From: Micropterix aruncella
Taxonomy: Eukaryota > Arthropoda > Insecta > Lepidoptera > Micropterigidae
Reading direction: 5' to 3'
NCBI GenBank assembly: GCA_944548615.1
Contig: OX155976.1
Coordinates: 7,087,822-7,151,821, forward strand
DNA length: 64,000 nt
In this document: positions 32,335-43,433 of the stretch, piece after piece
Numbering within the stretch: the first letter of the stretch is position 1
Layout of the letters: every line of letters begins with the position of its first letter
Notes under the pieces: generated by a model
Told to the model about the DNA's origin: nothing
Databases searched by the model: none
What the model saw: the letters and a program-made list of their open reading frames with translations, nothing else
Position numbers and translations under genes: made by a program

Positions 32335-32480
32335 TGCCATGCAGTGACCAAAGTTGATTACGTAAACAGGACAGGCACCCCCCCCCCCTCCCCCCACTTA
32401 ATCAAGCGTAAACCTCAGCTTCAATCCCCCCTCTCCTCGGTGATTCCGTAATATGTGGACGGCCCCTTACCGCACTAGGA
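32335..32480. repeat. 'GGGGCCGTCCACATATTA' repeat with poly-C tract, copy 2 (inverted)
   Basis: GATTACGTAA-like text, runs of C (32378-32396) and CCGTAATATGTGGACGGCCCC at 32447-32467 form the inverted relative of 31070-31215. Confidence 0.65.
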
Positions 32481-33430
32481 AGTGAATCCAGCAGTAATCC
32501 TCGCGCCCTTACTACCATATATTCTCCATCCTCCAGTCTGTTGACTGTTGTGTGACTTTGAGCTTGTGTATGGGGATAATAGCGACCACGTCTCATTGCC
32601 GTATAACATCACCGGCAACACGCACTAATTATATACTTTCGTCTTGAAGCTATGCGGTATTTGTGATGAGAAGATATAGGCATAGTTTACCGAATGCTGC
32701 CTATTCGAGTTGGATTCGTCGGAAGACTTCAGTAGATTTAAAATAGTCTAAGTAAATATTATCATCATTCAAAAATATACTAATCCCTGATACAGTTAGA
32801 TTTATAATTAGATTCTGCTTTTCCTGGTCTAGAAGCAATATCGTCTACGTCTAATCCTGCTCAGAGATAGAGAAATCACGCCCCTATCGTGATCGCCGCC
32901 ATGATCATCATATTAGAAACAAGCGTAGATAGGTATTTCTAAGTACTCATTATCTATCTCTAGGAACTAGAACGCACCATCAGTAGTCGATAGTCTTTAA
33001 TTCATCAAAAAGCACTCATTTTCTAGATCTAGGCAATAGAAAGCATCACCAAGAGTCAAAAGGTCTTTAATTTATCCAAAATTGCAAATACAGTTAGATA
33101 TATCATAAAAATAAATGTTTGAAACACAAATAATCATAAATATAAATGAAACAAATAATCAAAGAAATCAATATCCTAAAACTAATGCAACAAATAGTCA
33201 ATAAAAGCAATACTAACAATAACCAAAGTCAGAAACAATTAAATATATGTAAAAGAATAAAAAAACCATTCTGCTGTTACAGAAAAAGAGCTATTGTATT
33301 TATAATTATTTTCATAATGGATTTTTTATTAAATATTTGTGGTTTATGTATTTATCCATATCGACAGATGTATATTTTCAAAATGTACTCTATCAGGCCT
33401 TTTAATTGACACTAAACGATATATTTATGT
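32481..33430. other. AT-rich DNA, nothing recognised
   Basis: Two loose tandem echoes (AAGCACTCATTTTCTAG / AAGTACTCATTATCTA at 32940-33030). No gene supported. Confidence 0.3.
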
Positions 33431-33445
33431 TAATTTATTAACATT

Positions 33446-33668
33446 ATAAATAGGACAGAAAACGAATTTACCGCGTGAAATTTGTAGGACCCGACGTTTC
33501 GGTGACGTTGCAGCCGCCGTTGTCTAGGGTAGACTAGTCTAGGGGAGTCTACCCTAGACAACGGCGGCTGCAACGTCACCGAAACGTCGGGTCCTACAAA
33601 TTTCACGCGGTAAATTCGTTTTCTGTCCTATTTATAATGTCAAACAACCGCGATAGTCTTCGATTTTA
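33446..33668. mobile_element. Penelope-like family 2 hairpin with 15-bp TSD
   Basis: Arms of 91 bp (33445-33535 and 33546-33636) are almost perfectly inverted around a ten-base spacer. Each arm carries the family-2 3' end (TTTACCGCGTGAAATTTGTA, CCGACGTTTCGGTGACGTTG). The right arm continues to ATAGTCTTCGATTTTA. The whole is flanked by TAATTTATTAACATT at 33431-33445 and 33669-33683. The long duplication points to target-primed reverse transcription rather than cut-and-paste transposition. Confidence 0.8.
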
Positions 33669-33744
33669 TAATTTATTAACATTTTGACATTTGGACATTT
33701 AGGCAACTAGTTACTTGATATTTGGACAGTTATGTACCCTATGA

Positions 33745-33895
33745 CACTCGGGATGCCATAACGGTTCTAACAATACCAGTCACTTCGAAATCGGTTTAAG
33801 CATTTAGAAGTCATGGTGGAATAAAGAAACGGAAAATAAACATAGATGAACCCTGGATACGTTAGACTCCTTTTTTGTTGGACAGTCGTGTAAAA
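33745..33895 (-). repeat. 'CGACTGTCCAAC' repeat family, minus copy
   Basis: Complement of 25505-25660: GACACTCGGGATGCC, GTGGAATAAAGAAACGGAAAA, ATAGATGAACCCTG, and TGTTGGACAGTCGTGTAAAA. Confidence 0.65.
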
Positions 33896-34515
33896 CTTTA
33901 GGGAGCTAAGGGCCCCTTGCTAAGTTGGCCACGAAGACCCATTCTGTTCAGGGTTGGTCACACTCACGGGTCAACACGAATCCGACGGCCTCGAATCCGA
34001 CGTGCGTAGGACTCCACGCATGAAGTGCGAGCGTGCGTAGGACGCTCCTGGACGGTCTGCGCACGGTGCCGCATAAGCCAATCGATTGCGTCGGGGGAGT
34101 CTGGAAGAAGTACTGTTTCCTATAGAGCGGGGGTGGTTGCGGACCTTACGGCGACTGCCCTTGAAACGACCATCGGCTACCCGATCCTGGGTGAACAGCC
34201 GGGCAAAGGATGCCGTGATCCGCGATAGATTCGGTATACACCGTTTCACCGCTTCGTAAGGGAGAGGACCGCGCAAGAGACCTCGAACTCGTAACCGATC
34301 GAGAGAAGGAGTAATCTGGTCGAAATTGGAAGTAAGGGCGTGAGTGTAAGCCCGCTGGGTGAGTGTAACACTCCTGGCTATCTCGCGGTTAAGACGTTGG
34401 CTTCTTACGGGTTTGTGGCGGAGCTAGACGGTGGACTGTTCTGTCCAAGTCTTCTGCGCTCACTCCAGGGAGATAGAACGACTAATCGTTAAAACTTTCT
34501 AACAACCCTAGTTGC
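33896..34515 (+). mobile_element. 0.65-kb retroposon family, near-complete copy
   Basis: Starts AGGGAGCTAAGGGCCCCTTG and ends CTAACAACCCTAGTTGC. It lacks the GTGACGGGCTCGCCCG block just before the end. A short internal rearrangement at 33980-34050 duplicates 'gaatccgacg' and 'gtgcgtaggac'. No clear target duplication. Confidence 0.75.
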
Positions 34516-34780
34516 TAACGGCATACTGTGCTTGAAGTGACTCACACATCCTCCTTTTTCTTTGACACTGCTCAAACTCGACTGAGCTAATGAGAGAATC
34601 TCGTCTGGCCCGCGGGTGGAGGAGATACTACGTGCGTCGAATGTCAAACGCCGCCAAGAAATAATCGTCTAATATGCAATGCAATCTCGGCAGCTTTGAG
34701 CGTGAAAATGAGAAATAACAAGAGTAAATTTCGTTCGAGGTGAATGGCAAGTTGTCGAGCTCTATCTGTGGCTTGTTTTA
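34516..34780. other. Nothing recognised
   Basis: No gene or repeat end supported. Confidence 0.3.
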
Positions 34781-34888
34781 TTTTATTTATTTATTCCGGA
34801 AAACATAGCGCTTCGATAAATATTTAAAAAAAATATTAATAAAAAAATTATCGTTTAACGTGGTCGTCATTGTGACAGCTAGTTAGAT

Positions 34889-34906
34889 AGATAGATAGAT
34901 AGAGAT
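34889..34906. repeat. (TAGA)n microsatellite at a LINE 3' end
   Basis: Four and a half units of TAGA at the junction with the minus-strand LINE. Confidence 0.8.
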
Positions 34907-36380
34907 TATTTATTGCACATTAAACAAAAACATACAAAAGGCGGACTTATTGCCCAAAATACAATCTTTTACAGCCAACCTTCGTGGAAGTGTAAAAATT
35001 TAGGTGCCAAGAGATAAATTAAAAATTAACAAAAAAAGAAGAAAAAATTATTTCATAACAAAAATTAATCAAGTAACAAAAATGCCATTTTTTTTTAATA
35101 AAATTAGGATTTGGAATAATTCGCAAGGAGCAAAGGATAGGAGAGGATGGGATGAGACCTAGGATAACTAGGAATTTAGGGACATGAAATGCTTTTTCAG
35201 AGACACTTGAAAGGTAGAAACCGTTGGTGCGTTTCTGGTGTCTGGCGGGAGTTGGTTCCATAGTCTAGTTGCATGAACGGTGAAGGAATAAGTAAAAAAA
35301 GAAGAAATATGAGTTGGAATCGCAATTTTACTATCCTGACTGAATAGTAAAATTTTGGGAGCTAATGGGCCCATGCTGGGTTGGCCACGAAGACCTATTC
35401 TGTTCAGGGTCGGTCACACTCACGGGTCAACACCCATCCGACGGCCTCTACGCATGAGGTGCGAACCTGGGTAGGACGTTCGGGCGATGGACTTCCCCTG
35501 GGAATCAAACCTCTGGCGCTCCTGGACGGTCTGCGCACCGTGCGGCGCAAGCCAATCGATTGTGCACTCTGACTAACAGTCGGGGGAGTCTGGAAGCTGT
35601 ACTGTTTCCTATAGAGCGGGGGTGGTTGCGGACCTTACGGCGACTGCTCTTGAAATGACCATCGGCCATCCGATCCGCGATAGATTCGGTATACACCGTT
35701 TCACCGCTTCGTAAGGGAGAGGACCGCGCAAGCGACCTCGAACTCGTAACCAATCGAGAGACCGAAGAAATCTGGTCACAATTGGTAGTAAGGGCGCGAG
35801 TGTCGCCCGCCAGGTAACATTACTGGCTATCTCGCGGTAAGGCGTTGGTCTTTTACGGGTTGTGGCGTAGCTAGATGGTGGACTGTTTTGTCCCAAGTCT
35901 TCTACGCTCACTCCAGGGAGATAGAACGACTAATCGTTAAAATTCCTGTGGTGACTGGCTCGCCTGCTGTAGTCGACAACCCAAGTTAGCCTGACTGGAA
36001 CGGAGTGAAAGACCATGAAGTGATTGAATTTTTCGGTTAGGTAGGAGGGAGTGGTAGGATTGTTGAGGATGTTATAAAGAAGGGAAAGAATATGCATGTT
36101 TCTACGTTCACGCATTCGAAGCCAATGAAGTCTGCTTCTATACTCAGAGACGTGATCAAATTTTTTCGCATTGAAGATATACCTAATGCATACATTTTGC
36201 AACCGCTCTAATTTGTCAAGGATGGCTCTTTAGTGACGTCAAGGTAGCAGACATCAGCATAGTCTAGTATAGGCAACAACAGTGATTGAGCTATGGTCTT
36301 CTTAACCTACACTGGTAAAAATCTTTGCAAACGCCGAAGACTATGAAATCCAGCAAATATGCGTTAGCTGACTTCATTAA
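34907..36380 (-). pseudogene. CR1/Jockey-type LINE, split by a retroposon
   Basis: On the minus strand the right part (35991-36380) reads PILDYADVCYLDVTKE, QNVCIRYIFNAKKFDHVSEY, SRLHWLRMRERRNMHILSL, LYNIL and FHSVPVR. The left part (35168-35353) continues KILLFSQDSKIAIP, TYSFTVHATRLWNQLPPD, RNAPTVSTFQVSLKKHF. Joined across the insertion at 35354-35990 they give the same C-terminal region as 11632-12078. The 3' UTR runs to 34907 and ends at (TAGA)n. There is no polymerase core. Stop and frame breaks (after KEPSL) show it is dead. Confidence 0.8.
35354..35990 (+). mobile_element. 0.65-kb retroposon family, copy inside a LINE
   Basis: Runs from TGGGAGCTAATGGGCCCATG to GTCGACAACCC and interrupts the reading frame of the LINE at 34907-36380. 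This fixes both borders to within a few bases. An internal deletion removes the CCCGGGTGAACAGCCGG block near 35670. Confidence 0.82.
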
Positions 36381-36628
36381 TCTGTGACTGCCAAGAAAGA
36401 TATTGATCAATGGTAATTTTTTTTTCCCAAATTTTTCACCGTCTTTGAAACCGCTAGTACGGTTAGTGATTGATTGATTAGTCAAGGACCAGGGTTGCGA
36501 TGATTTAAATCATTTGATTTAACTCGGTGATTTGAATCGCGATTTAAATCAAGTGATTTAAAAAAAAAACAATGATTTAAATCAATATTCTTTTACTGCA
36601 ACTAAAAAATTACAACCTCAGTCAAAAA

Positions 36629-36910
36629 ATGTCAAGGGACTTCCCCCGACATTCATTAGTTAATAAACAAGTCATAGAGAAAACCGCCCCTACTGATTGG
36701 TGGATAGCAATACATAATATGAAAAAATGTATAACCGAAGAAGAATTGGATATAATGAAGCAACTGCTAAGTACACTTGCTTCATCCGCTGGGGTCGAAA
36801 GAATATTTTTCGGCATTCAATTTGGTGGACAACAAAATAAGAAATAGATTAGGCAACGAGAAGGCGGCTAAATTAGTCTTCCTTTTGAAAAACTAAATTC
36901 GAACAAATTA
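36629..36910 (+). pseudogene. hAT transposase, C-terminal dimerisation fragment
   Basis: The fragment contains TDWWIAIHNM, then LLSTLASSAGVERIF, which is the conserved hAT dimerisation motif (P..WW ... SSA..ERIFS). After a frame change it continues with NKIRNRLGNEKAAKLVFLLK. The N-terminal BED zinc finger and the RNase H-like catalytic part are missing. The element is thus an internally deleted, non-autonomous hAT. Confidence 0.85.
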
Positions 36911-37249
36911 CAAAACCAATAACATCTAAGTTACTGTTACTACTATAATAAGGTAAGTATAATAAAGTAAGTATAATGTAAATATAGGTAAGTGACTGCG
37001 ACTGCGGTGAAACCCATATGGTTTAATTTATTAATTTTAAGACCTTCTTTCCTTGTTCACTTCTTGATAAATATGACAAAAACGCTACGGTATTTGTTTT
37101 TAAAAAAATTAATGAAAAATGTTTTTGATTTAGAAGTAAGAACTCCTTGATTTTTGTAGTTTCCAATAGTTTTTGTAAAATAAATGGCAAATAAATATGC
37201 TACCGTTTTTTTACTTTTTATAAGAACTAATAATGTTGATTTGTGTTAA

Positions 37250-37920
37250 CTCTTCGAGTAGCGGCATAATTTCATGGCAGGCCGCGGCAATTTATTGGAA
37301 TTTCTTACAATATCGCCGCGCTCGACAAAAAGTACTAAAAATATGGAACTACTTAGAAGAATAACTGTGCAATAATCGCATTGAAATTTAGTATATAGAA
37401 TATTGAAATCTCATTTTGTAAAACAATTAGATAATTATTAATATCGAATGTGAAAGTCGAAAGTCGAAAAAGTGGAAAAAAAACTCGGCATTTCTAAGTT
37501 GTACTTGTCTTACGGAAAAATACGGAACCCTATTTAGAAATTGTAAATACTATCGTGATCTTTATTAGATTCTATATCAAAAGCAATATTTCGTTTTGTT
37601 TATTTACATACAAAAATATTTAGATATTAGCTCATAAAACCAATAACAAATTTTGATAATTTCTCGAAAAAAAAAATTATAATGTTTGACAATGGAATTT
37701 TACCAGAAATATCCGCGAAATGATGCGCGAAATTATTCTAGGGGCCGTCTATGTATCTATGGTAATAATGAGATATTTGGTATGGATTTTAGGACGCGTT
37801 CGAATTAGAAAATAATTTTACTGTGCGCTCCGGGAGCAAGCCGCCAATATTGGTCGTTACGTAGTCAACAGTGTTCTGATGTGCAGTGCAACCGAATTTG
37901 GTCGTTACGTAGCCGAAGGT
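37250..37920. mobile_element. piggyBac-type MITE, copy 2 (671 bp)
   Basis: Aligns with 235-898 end to end, with TTAA at 37246-37249 and a decayed TTAT at 37921-37924. It lies inside the hAT element, so it is younger than that insertion. Confidence 0.85.
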
Positions 37921-38127
37921 TTATGATATTTAAACATATTTAAATAAATAACAATTGTATTGTGTTTTTCCTGACTTCCACATTTAAAAAAATACAAATA
38001 TTGAAAAAATCAAAAAATCTGATTTAAATCAAATAAATCGGATTTAAATCAAATTAATCCGATTTTTTGTATTTTTTTTAAATCATGATTTTTTTAAATC
38101 ATGATTTTTATCAACCCTGTCAAGGAC

Positions 38128-38600
38128 TGACAGTTGCATGCTCGCACAGAGTCGATGTAAACGTTCAATATTTATTGGAACAATATATTCGTTGTGATGT
38201 TTATTAGCTCGGCAATCGTCGTTTACCGTTTTCGCCTGTTGCTAGCGCGGGATGTACGTCCGGTCCGACCGGATGGCCGGGTAGGCTATACAGGGTGCTA
38301 CTTTTCGCTGGGCGGCTGCTGTTTCAGCGGGATGCGGTGTTTGCTTTGCTATTGGCCGCCCGTAAGCCCTCTGTTTAATCACGGATCGGTTTGTTTAACT
38401 TTGGGGCGCCTCGCTGCCGCGTGCCCAGGCTTAGCTAGTGATGTACCCAAATCGGATTCCCGTCTTAAGCGGTGTTTCTGGCTGTCATTCATCGCACCGA
38501 GGCAGCGGAAGATTATATGACCACTATCTACTTGAATTTTCGGAATTTCGCAGCAAAGTCTTGATGAAACCATTGATTATATATCGTCGCCTTACAATTA
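38128..38600. other. GC-mixed DNA, nothing recognised
   Basis: Overlapping frames on both strands (38194-38573) without motif or splice sites I trust. Confidence 0.3.
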
Positions 38601-38606
38601 TAACTT

Positions 38607-39202
38607 TGTAACGGACCTTAAGTCCATTACATGCGATCAACAAATGCATCGATTTCCAGTGAAATACACTGACACAATTCAGCTATTATTTTAACCAGTG
38701 CAGCCATGAATCAGCACGATGAAACAATACTTTTACTCGGAATATTTTGGATTGCATCATTTATCGGCCTATATAAACCGGCGAAAAGCAACCAAATCAT
38801 CATTCCCCTAGTGATCACCTTCCCCCAAGGTTGCGACGGCATATTCGGTACCCTTCTCACGAGGTGTGTCAACGAATCCGGCTCCTTGGTTTCCTTTCCT
38901 TACCCTCCCCAGTCTCGAAGCATCAGTCTGCAATCCCACAGACTCGAGCCGTGCCCAGTACAAGATACTAGGAGCACACATGCAATCCTCATCCATATAT
39001 TCTCGTAACCGCAGTCGCGCATCTATACACTCGCGTCAACTAAACTGTTCGGGAAGCGTTATAACTGGCAATATCAAACCTTCGATCAATAAATTCCTTC
39101 TACTTCATTCAAAACCGCCTTTCAATACGGAGATAACTCGTAAGTTGATACCACCACCTCACACCGAACAATTTGGAGTCTTGTGAGGAGAGGTTCCTCA
39201 AA
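38607..39202 (+). mobile_element. Solo LTR, copy B (596 bp) with 4-bp TSD
   Basis: Starts TGTAACGGACCTTAAGTCC and ends GAGAGGTTCCTCAAA, which aligns with the TGGTCCCTTACA end of copy A with three changes in the last ten bases. ACTT flanks both sides (38603-38606 and 39203-39206). CCTATATAAACCGGCG is the TATA region. No internal gag-pol is present. Confidence 0.8.
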
Positions 39203-39206
39203 ACTT

Positions 39207-39530
39207 GATAACTAGAAAATTGGCATTTTTGAAATGTTTTCTACTCTTTTTTCCTACTCTAAGTATGCCAGAACAAGTAAAAATATCAACTCTATACTTC
39301 CTTAAAACCAGATAACTGAAATTCCCGCGAATAGGAAATAACCGTGGCCGATAAGAAGAAGAATTGATATGTAGACTTATCTAGCTGTAAGTTTGCAGCA
39401 CTGTCCTGCCGTCGTAAATGAAAACACAGTAACTTGAAAAAAGACCTTTTGAGAAAAACGCGGTAAAAGTTCAGTTGTTAAATATTTGTTTTCGTGAACA
39501 AAATAATCAATCAACTCAACTCAGTATTCA
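39207..39530. other. Nothing recognised
   Basis: No gene or repeat end supported. Confidence 0.3.
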
Positions 39531-40514
<984 letters not shown>

Positions 40515-41022
40515 AATATTTGATTGTAAATGTGTAAATTATTATTTTTTCAAATTGAAATTATGTTTATTACTAAATAAATGAAATGATAAAATAATGA
40601 AAGGGCACTTATCTGGTCTGTGGTGACCAGGAGTGACTCCACGCCTTATTCTTCTCTTCCTTCAGCGCTTGCTAGGTGTTTCCTGCTGTGGTATTTCAAA
40701 ATGGCAGCGGTAACACAACAATGCGAGACGAGAATGAATGCTGGAAAATAATAGGCGATTAGTGTTTCTTAAATATTAATGATTGTTTAAAATGTATATC
40801 AATATTTCGGCTCAGCCGTCGTCAAGATATGTGACATTTCTGAAATCGAACAATTCTTTGAAAATTTAAATTCAAGGAATCGAACAAAAAGAAATGGATT
40901 AATAATATTTTACACGATTTAGTTAAGGTACCATAACCAACCGTGCAAAACGTTATTTTAAATGAATGATTATAAATTAAAATAAAAAGCATTTGATGAT
41001 TATGATAATATGTTAAACCTTA

Positions 41023-41928
41023 TTAATTTTGCCTATTGAGACCGGAACCTTTGCAAGCGCCTAAAATATAAATATAAGCTAATTCCCAAGATTTGACGTC
41101 CCTTTCTTTCGCATTATCACCAAGGCATTTTATTATTTTAACTTTAAAACATTGATCAAAAGATAAATTATGCGCCCTGGCATGCAAAGATATTGGGAGT
41201 TGGCTTTCATTTCCTACACTAGCCCTATGATTATTTAGTCTAATATTAAGTGGTGTTGTTGTTTCACCGATATAAAAGGCATCACAAGTCCTGCACAGAA
41301 GTTGATATACTATATTTTTTGAAATACAACTGCAATGAAAGGGAACCCTGTAACTATTAGTAGTATTTGGACTGGTAAAAAAAGGACTTAGATCTAACAG
41401 AGGACACGTTTTACAACGTGGACGACCACAAGGTTGAAGACCAAAAGTATTATTACCAATAGAGAAATTTTGATTATTTTTTGTTTTGTTTAATATTGAT
41501 CTAATATTAGGTGGTTTGCGGAAAGATAAAATTGGCGGTGAATCTAAGAGATCCTTAGTGGATGCATCATTAGAAATGATGGGGAATAAATCAGATAATA
41601 TATCTCGCAGTTTCTCAGCACCAGGAAAATAAGTGGTGCTAAGAAAGATTTTATTATTATTATTATTTTTATTTGAAGTAATTTTAGGTTTTGGTATATA
41701 TTTTACTTCAGAGTTTAGAATATGTTTATCCAATAGAGGAGCAGGGTATTTTCTTTCAAGAAGAGATTGCTTTAGATTATTGAGATATTTATCTAAATTT
41801 TCTTTGTTGTTAACTAAACGGTGTCCGCGAATTGACATTGAATAGGGAATGGATCTCTTGGTGTGAAATGGATGACAGCTATCAAAGTGTAAATACTGTT
41901 CTTTATTTGTAGGTTTTATATGAATCGT
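41023..41928 (-). pseudogene. Penelope-like protein C-terminus with GIY-YIG endonuclease, left arm
   Basis: The open frame runs from the arm border and is 5' truncated. The ATG at 41838 is internal, not a true start. It begins in the region that follows the reverse-transcriptase palm (IHIKPTNKEQYLHFDSCHP, then HTKRSIPY). Next come the linker with GLQPCGRPRCKTCPL, a Cys-rich block, and the GIY-YIG nuclease core (IVYQLLCRTCDAFYIGET, LNIRLNNHR, HARAHNLSFDQCF, ERDVKSWELAYI). The GIY and YIG motifs appear as VYQ and YIG, as is usual in Penelope elements. The polymerase YxDD part is missing, so this copy cannot move by itself. It ends at GSGLNRQN and stop. Confidence 0.85.
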
Positions 41929-42021
41929 TTATATGAATATTTTATATGAATATTTTATATTTTATATGAATCGTTTATATAGGTTTTATATGAATCAATT
42001 TCCGAAGGTAAAATTAAAACC

Positions 42022-42927
42022 GCGATTCATATAAAACCTACAAATAAAGAACAGTATTTACACTTTGATAGCTGTCATCCATTTCACACCAAGAGATCCA
42101 TTCCCTATTCAATGTCAATTCGCGGACACCGTTTAGTTAACAACAAAGAAAATTTAGATAAATATCTCAATAATCTAAAGCAATCTCTTCTTGAAAGAAA
42201 ATACCCTGCTCCTCTATTGGATAAACATATTCTAAACTCTGAAGTAAAATATATACCAAAACCTAAAATTACTTCAAATAAAAATAATAATAATAATAAA
42301 ATCTTTCTTAGCACCACTTATTTTCCTGGTGCTGAGAAACTGCGAGATATATTATCTGATTTATTCCCCATCATTTCTAATGATGCATCCACTAAGGATC
42401 TCTTAGATTCACCGCCAATTTTATCTTTCCGCAAACCACCTAATATTAGATCAATATTAAACAAAACAAAAAATAATCAAAATTTCTCTATTGGTAATAA
42501 TACTTTTGGTCTTCAACCTTGTGGTCGTCCACGTTGTAAAACGTGTCCTCTGTTAGATCTAAGTCCTTTTTTTACCAGTCCAAATACTACTAATAGTTAC
42601 AGGGTTCCCTTTCATTGCAGTTGTATTTCAAAAAATATAGTATATCAACTTCTGTGCAGGACTTGTGATGCCTTTTATATCGGTGAAACAACAACACCAC
42701 TTAATATTAGACTAAATAATCATAGGGCTAGTGTAGGAAATGAAAGCCAACTCCCAATATCTTTGCATGCCAGGGCGCATAATTTATCTTTTGATCAATG
42801 TTTTAAAGTTAAAATAATAAAATGCCTTGGTGATAATGCGAAAGAAAGGGACGTCAAATCTTGGGAATTAGCTTATATTTATATTTTAGGCGCTTGCAAA
42901 GGTTCCGGTCTCAATAGGCAAAATTAA
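42022..42927 (+). pseudogene. Penelope-like protein C-terminus with GIY-YIG endonuclease, right arm
   Basis: Exact mirror of the frame at 41023-41928, with the same 302 codons. The intact frame in both arms, despite truncation, implies either very recent insertion and duplication or a single sequence counted twice in assembly. The internal ATG at 42112 gives a 271-residue product. The nuclease part (from about residue 175 of that product) is complete with the Arg of LNIRLNNHR and the Glu of SWELAYI in place. Confidence 0.85.
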
Positions 42928-43401
42928 TAAGGTTTAACATATTATCATAATCATCAAATGCTTTTTATTTTAATTTATAATCATTCATTTAAAATAACGT
43001 TTTGCACGGTTGGTTATGGTACCTTAACTAAATCGTGTAAAATATTATTAATCCATTTCTTTTTGTTCGATTCCTTGAATTTAAATTTTCAAAGAATTGT
43101 TCGATTTCAGAAATGTCACATATCTTGACGACGGCTGAGCCGAAATATTGATATACATTTTAAACAATCATTAATATTTAAGAAACACTAATCGCCTATT
43201 ATTTTCCAGCATTCATTCTCGTCTCGCATTGTTGTGTTACCGCTGCCATTTTGAAATACCACAGCAGGAAACACCTAGCAAGCGCTGAAGGAAGAGAAGA
43301 ATAAGGCGTGGAGTCACTCCTGGTCACCACAGACCAGATAAGTGCCCTTTCATTATTTTATCATTTCATTTATTTAGTAATAAACATAATTTCAATTTGA
43401 A

Positions 43402-43431
<30 letters not shown>

Positions 43432-43433
<2 letters not shown>

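Larger units (their letters stand above)
36490..38119 (+). mobile_element. hAT-superfamily element (1630 bp) with 8-bp TSD
   Basis: Ends are CAGGGTTGCGATGATTTAAA on the left and the complement of CAGGGTTGATAAAAATCATG on the right. TCAAGGAC is duplicated at 36482-36489 and 38120-38127, the 8-bp target size of hAT elements. Subterminal regions are packed with GATTTAAATCA in both orientations, probable transposase-binding sites. It carries a hAT transposase C-terminus and, as a later insertion, the piggyBac-type MITE at 37250-37920. Without the MITE it is about 0.95 kb. Confidence 0.92.
40545..43405. mobile_element. Penelope-like element pair in a 2.9-kb palindrome (family 1)
   Basis: Positions x and 83950-x are complementary. 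Arms 40545-41928 and 42022-43405 (1384 bp each) appear identical over every segment I compared, including both reading frames. The 93-bp spacer is built of TTTATATGAAT-like direct repeats. Each arm is one 5'-truncated Penelope-like copy, so the two 5' ends face each other and the 3' ends point outward. The 3' UTR has the Penelope-like 'acgacggctgagccgaaat' motif. Confidence 0.85.

Noticed and set aside
32033..32357. Arg-rich frames on both strands
   Set aside because: A GC-rich block gives open frames in several phases. No splice or start context is convincing.
41633..42317. Hydrophobic 70-codon frames opposite the Penelope frames
   Set aside because: Antisense shadows of the Penelope-like coding sequence.
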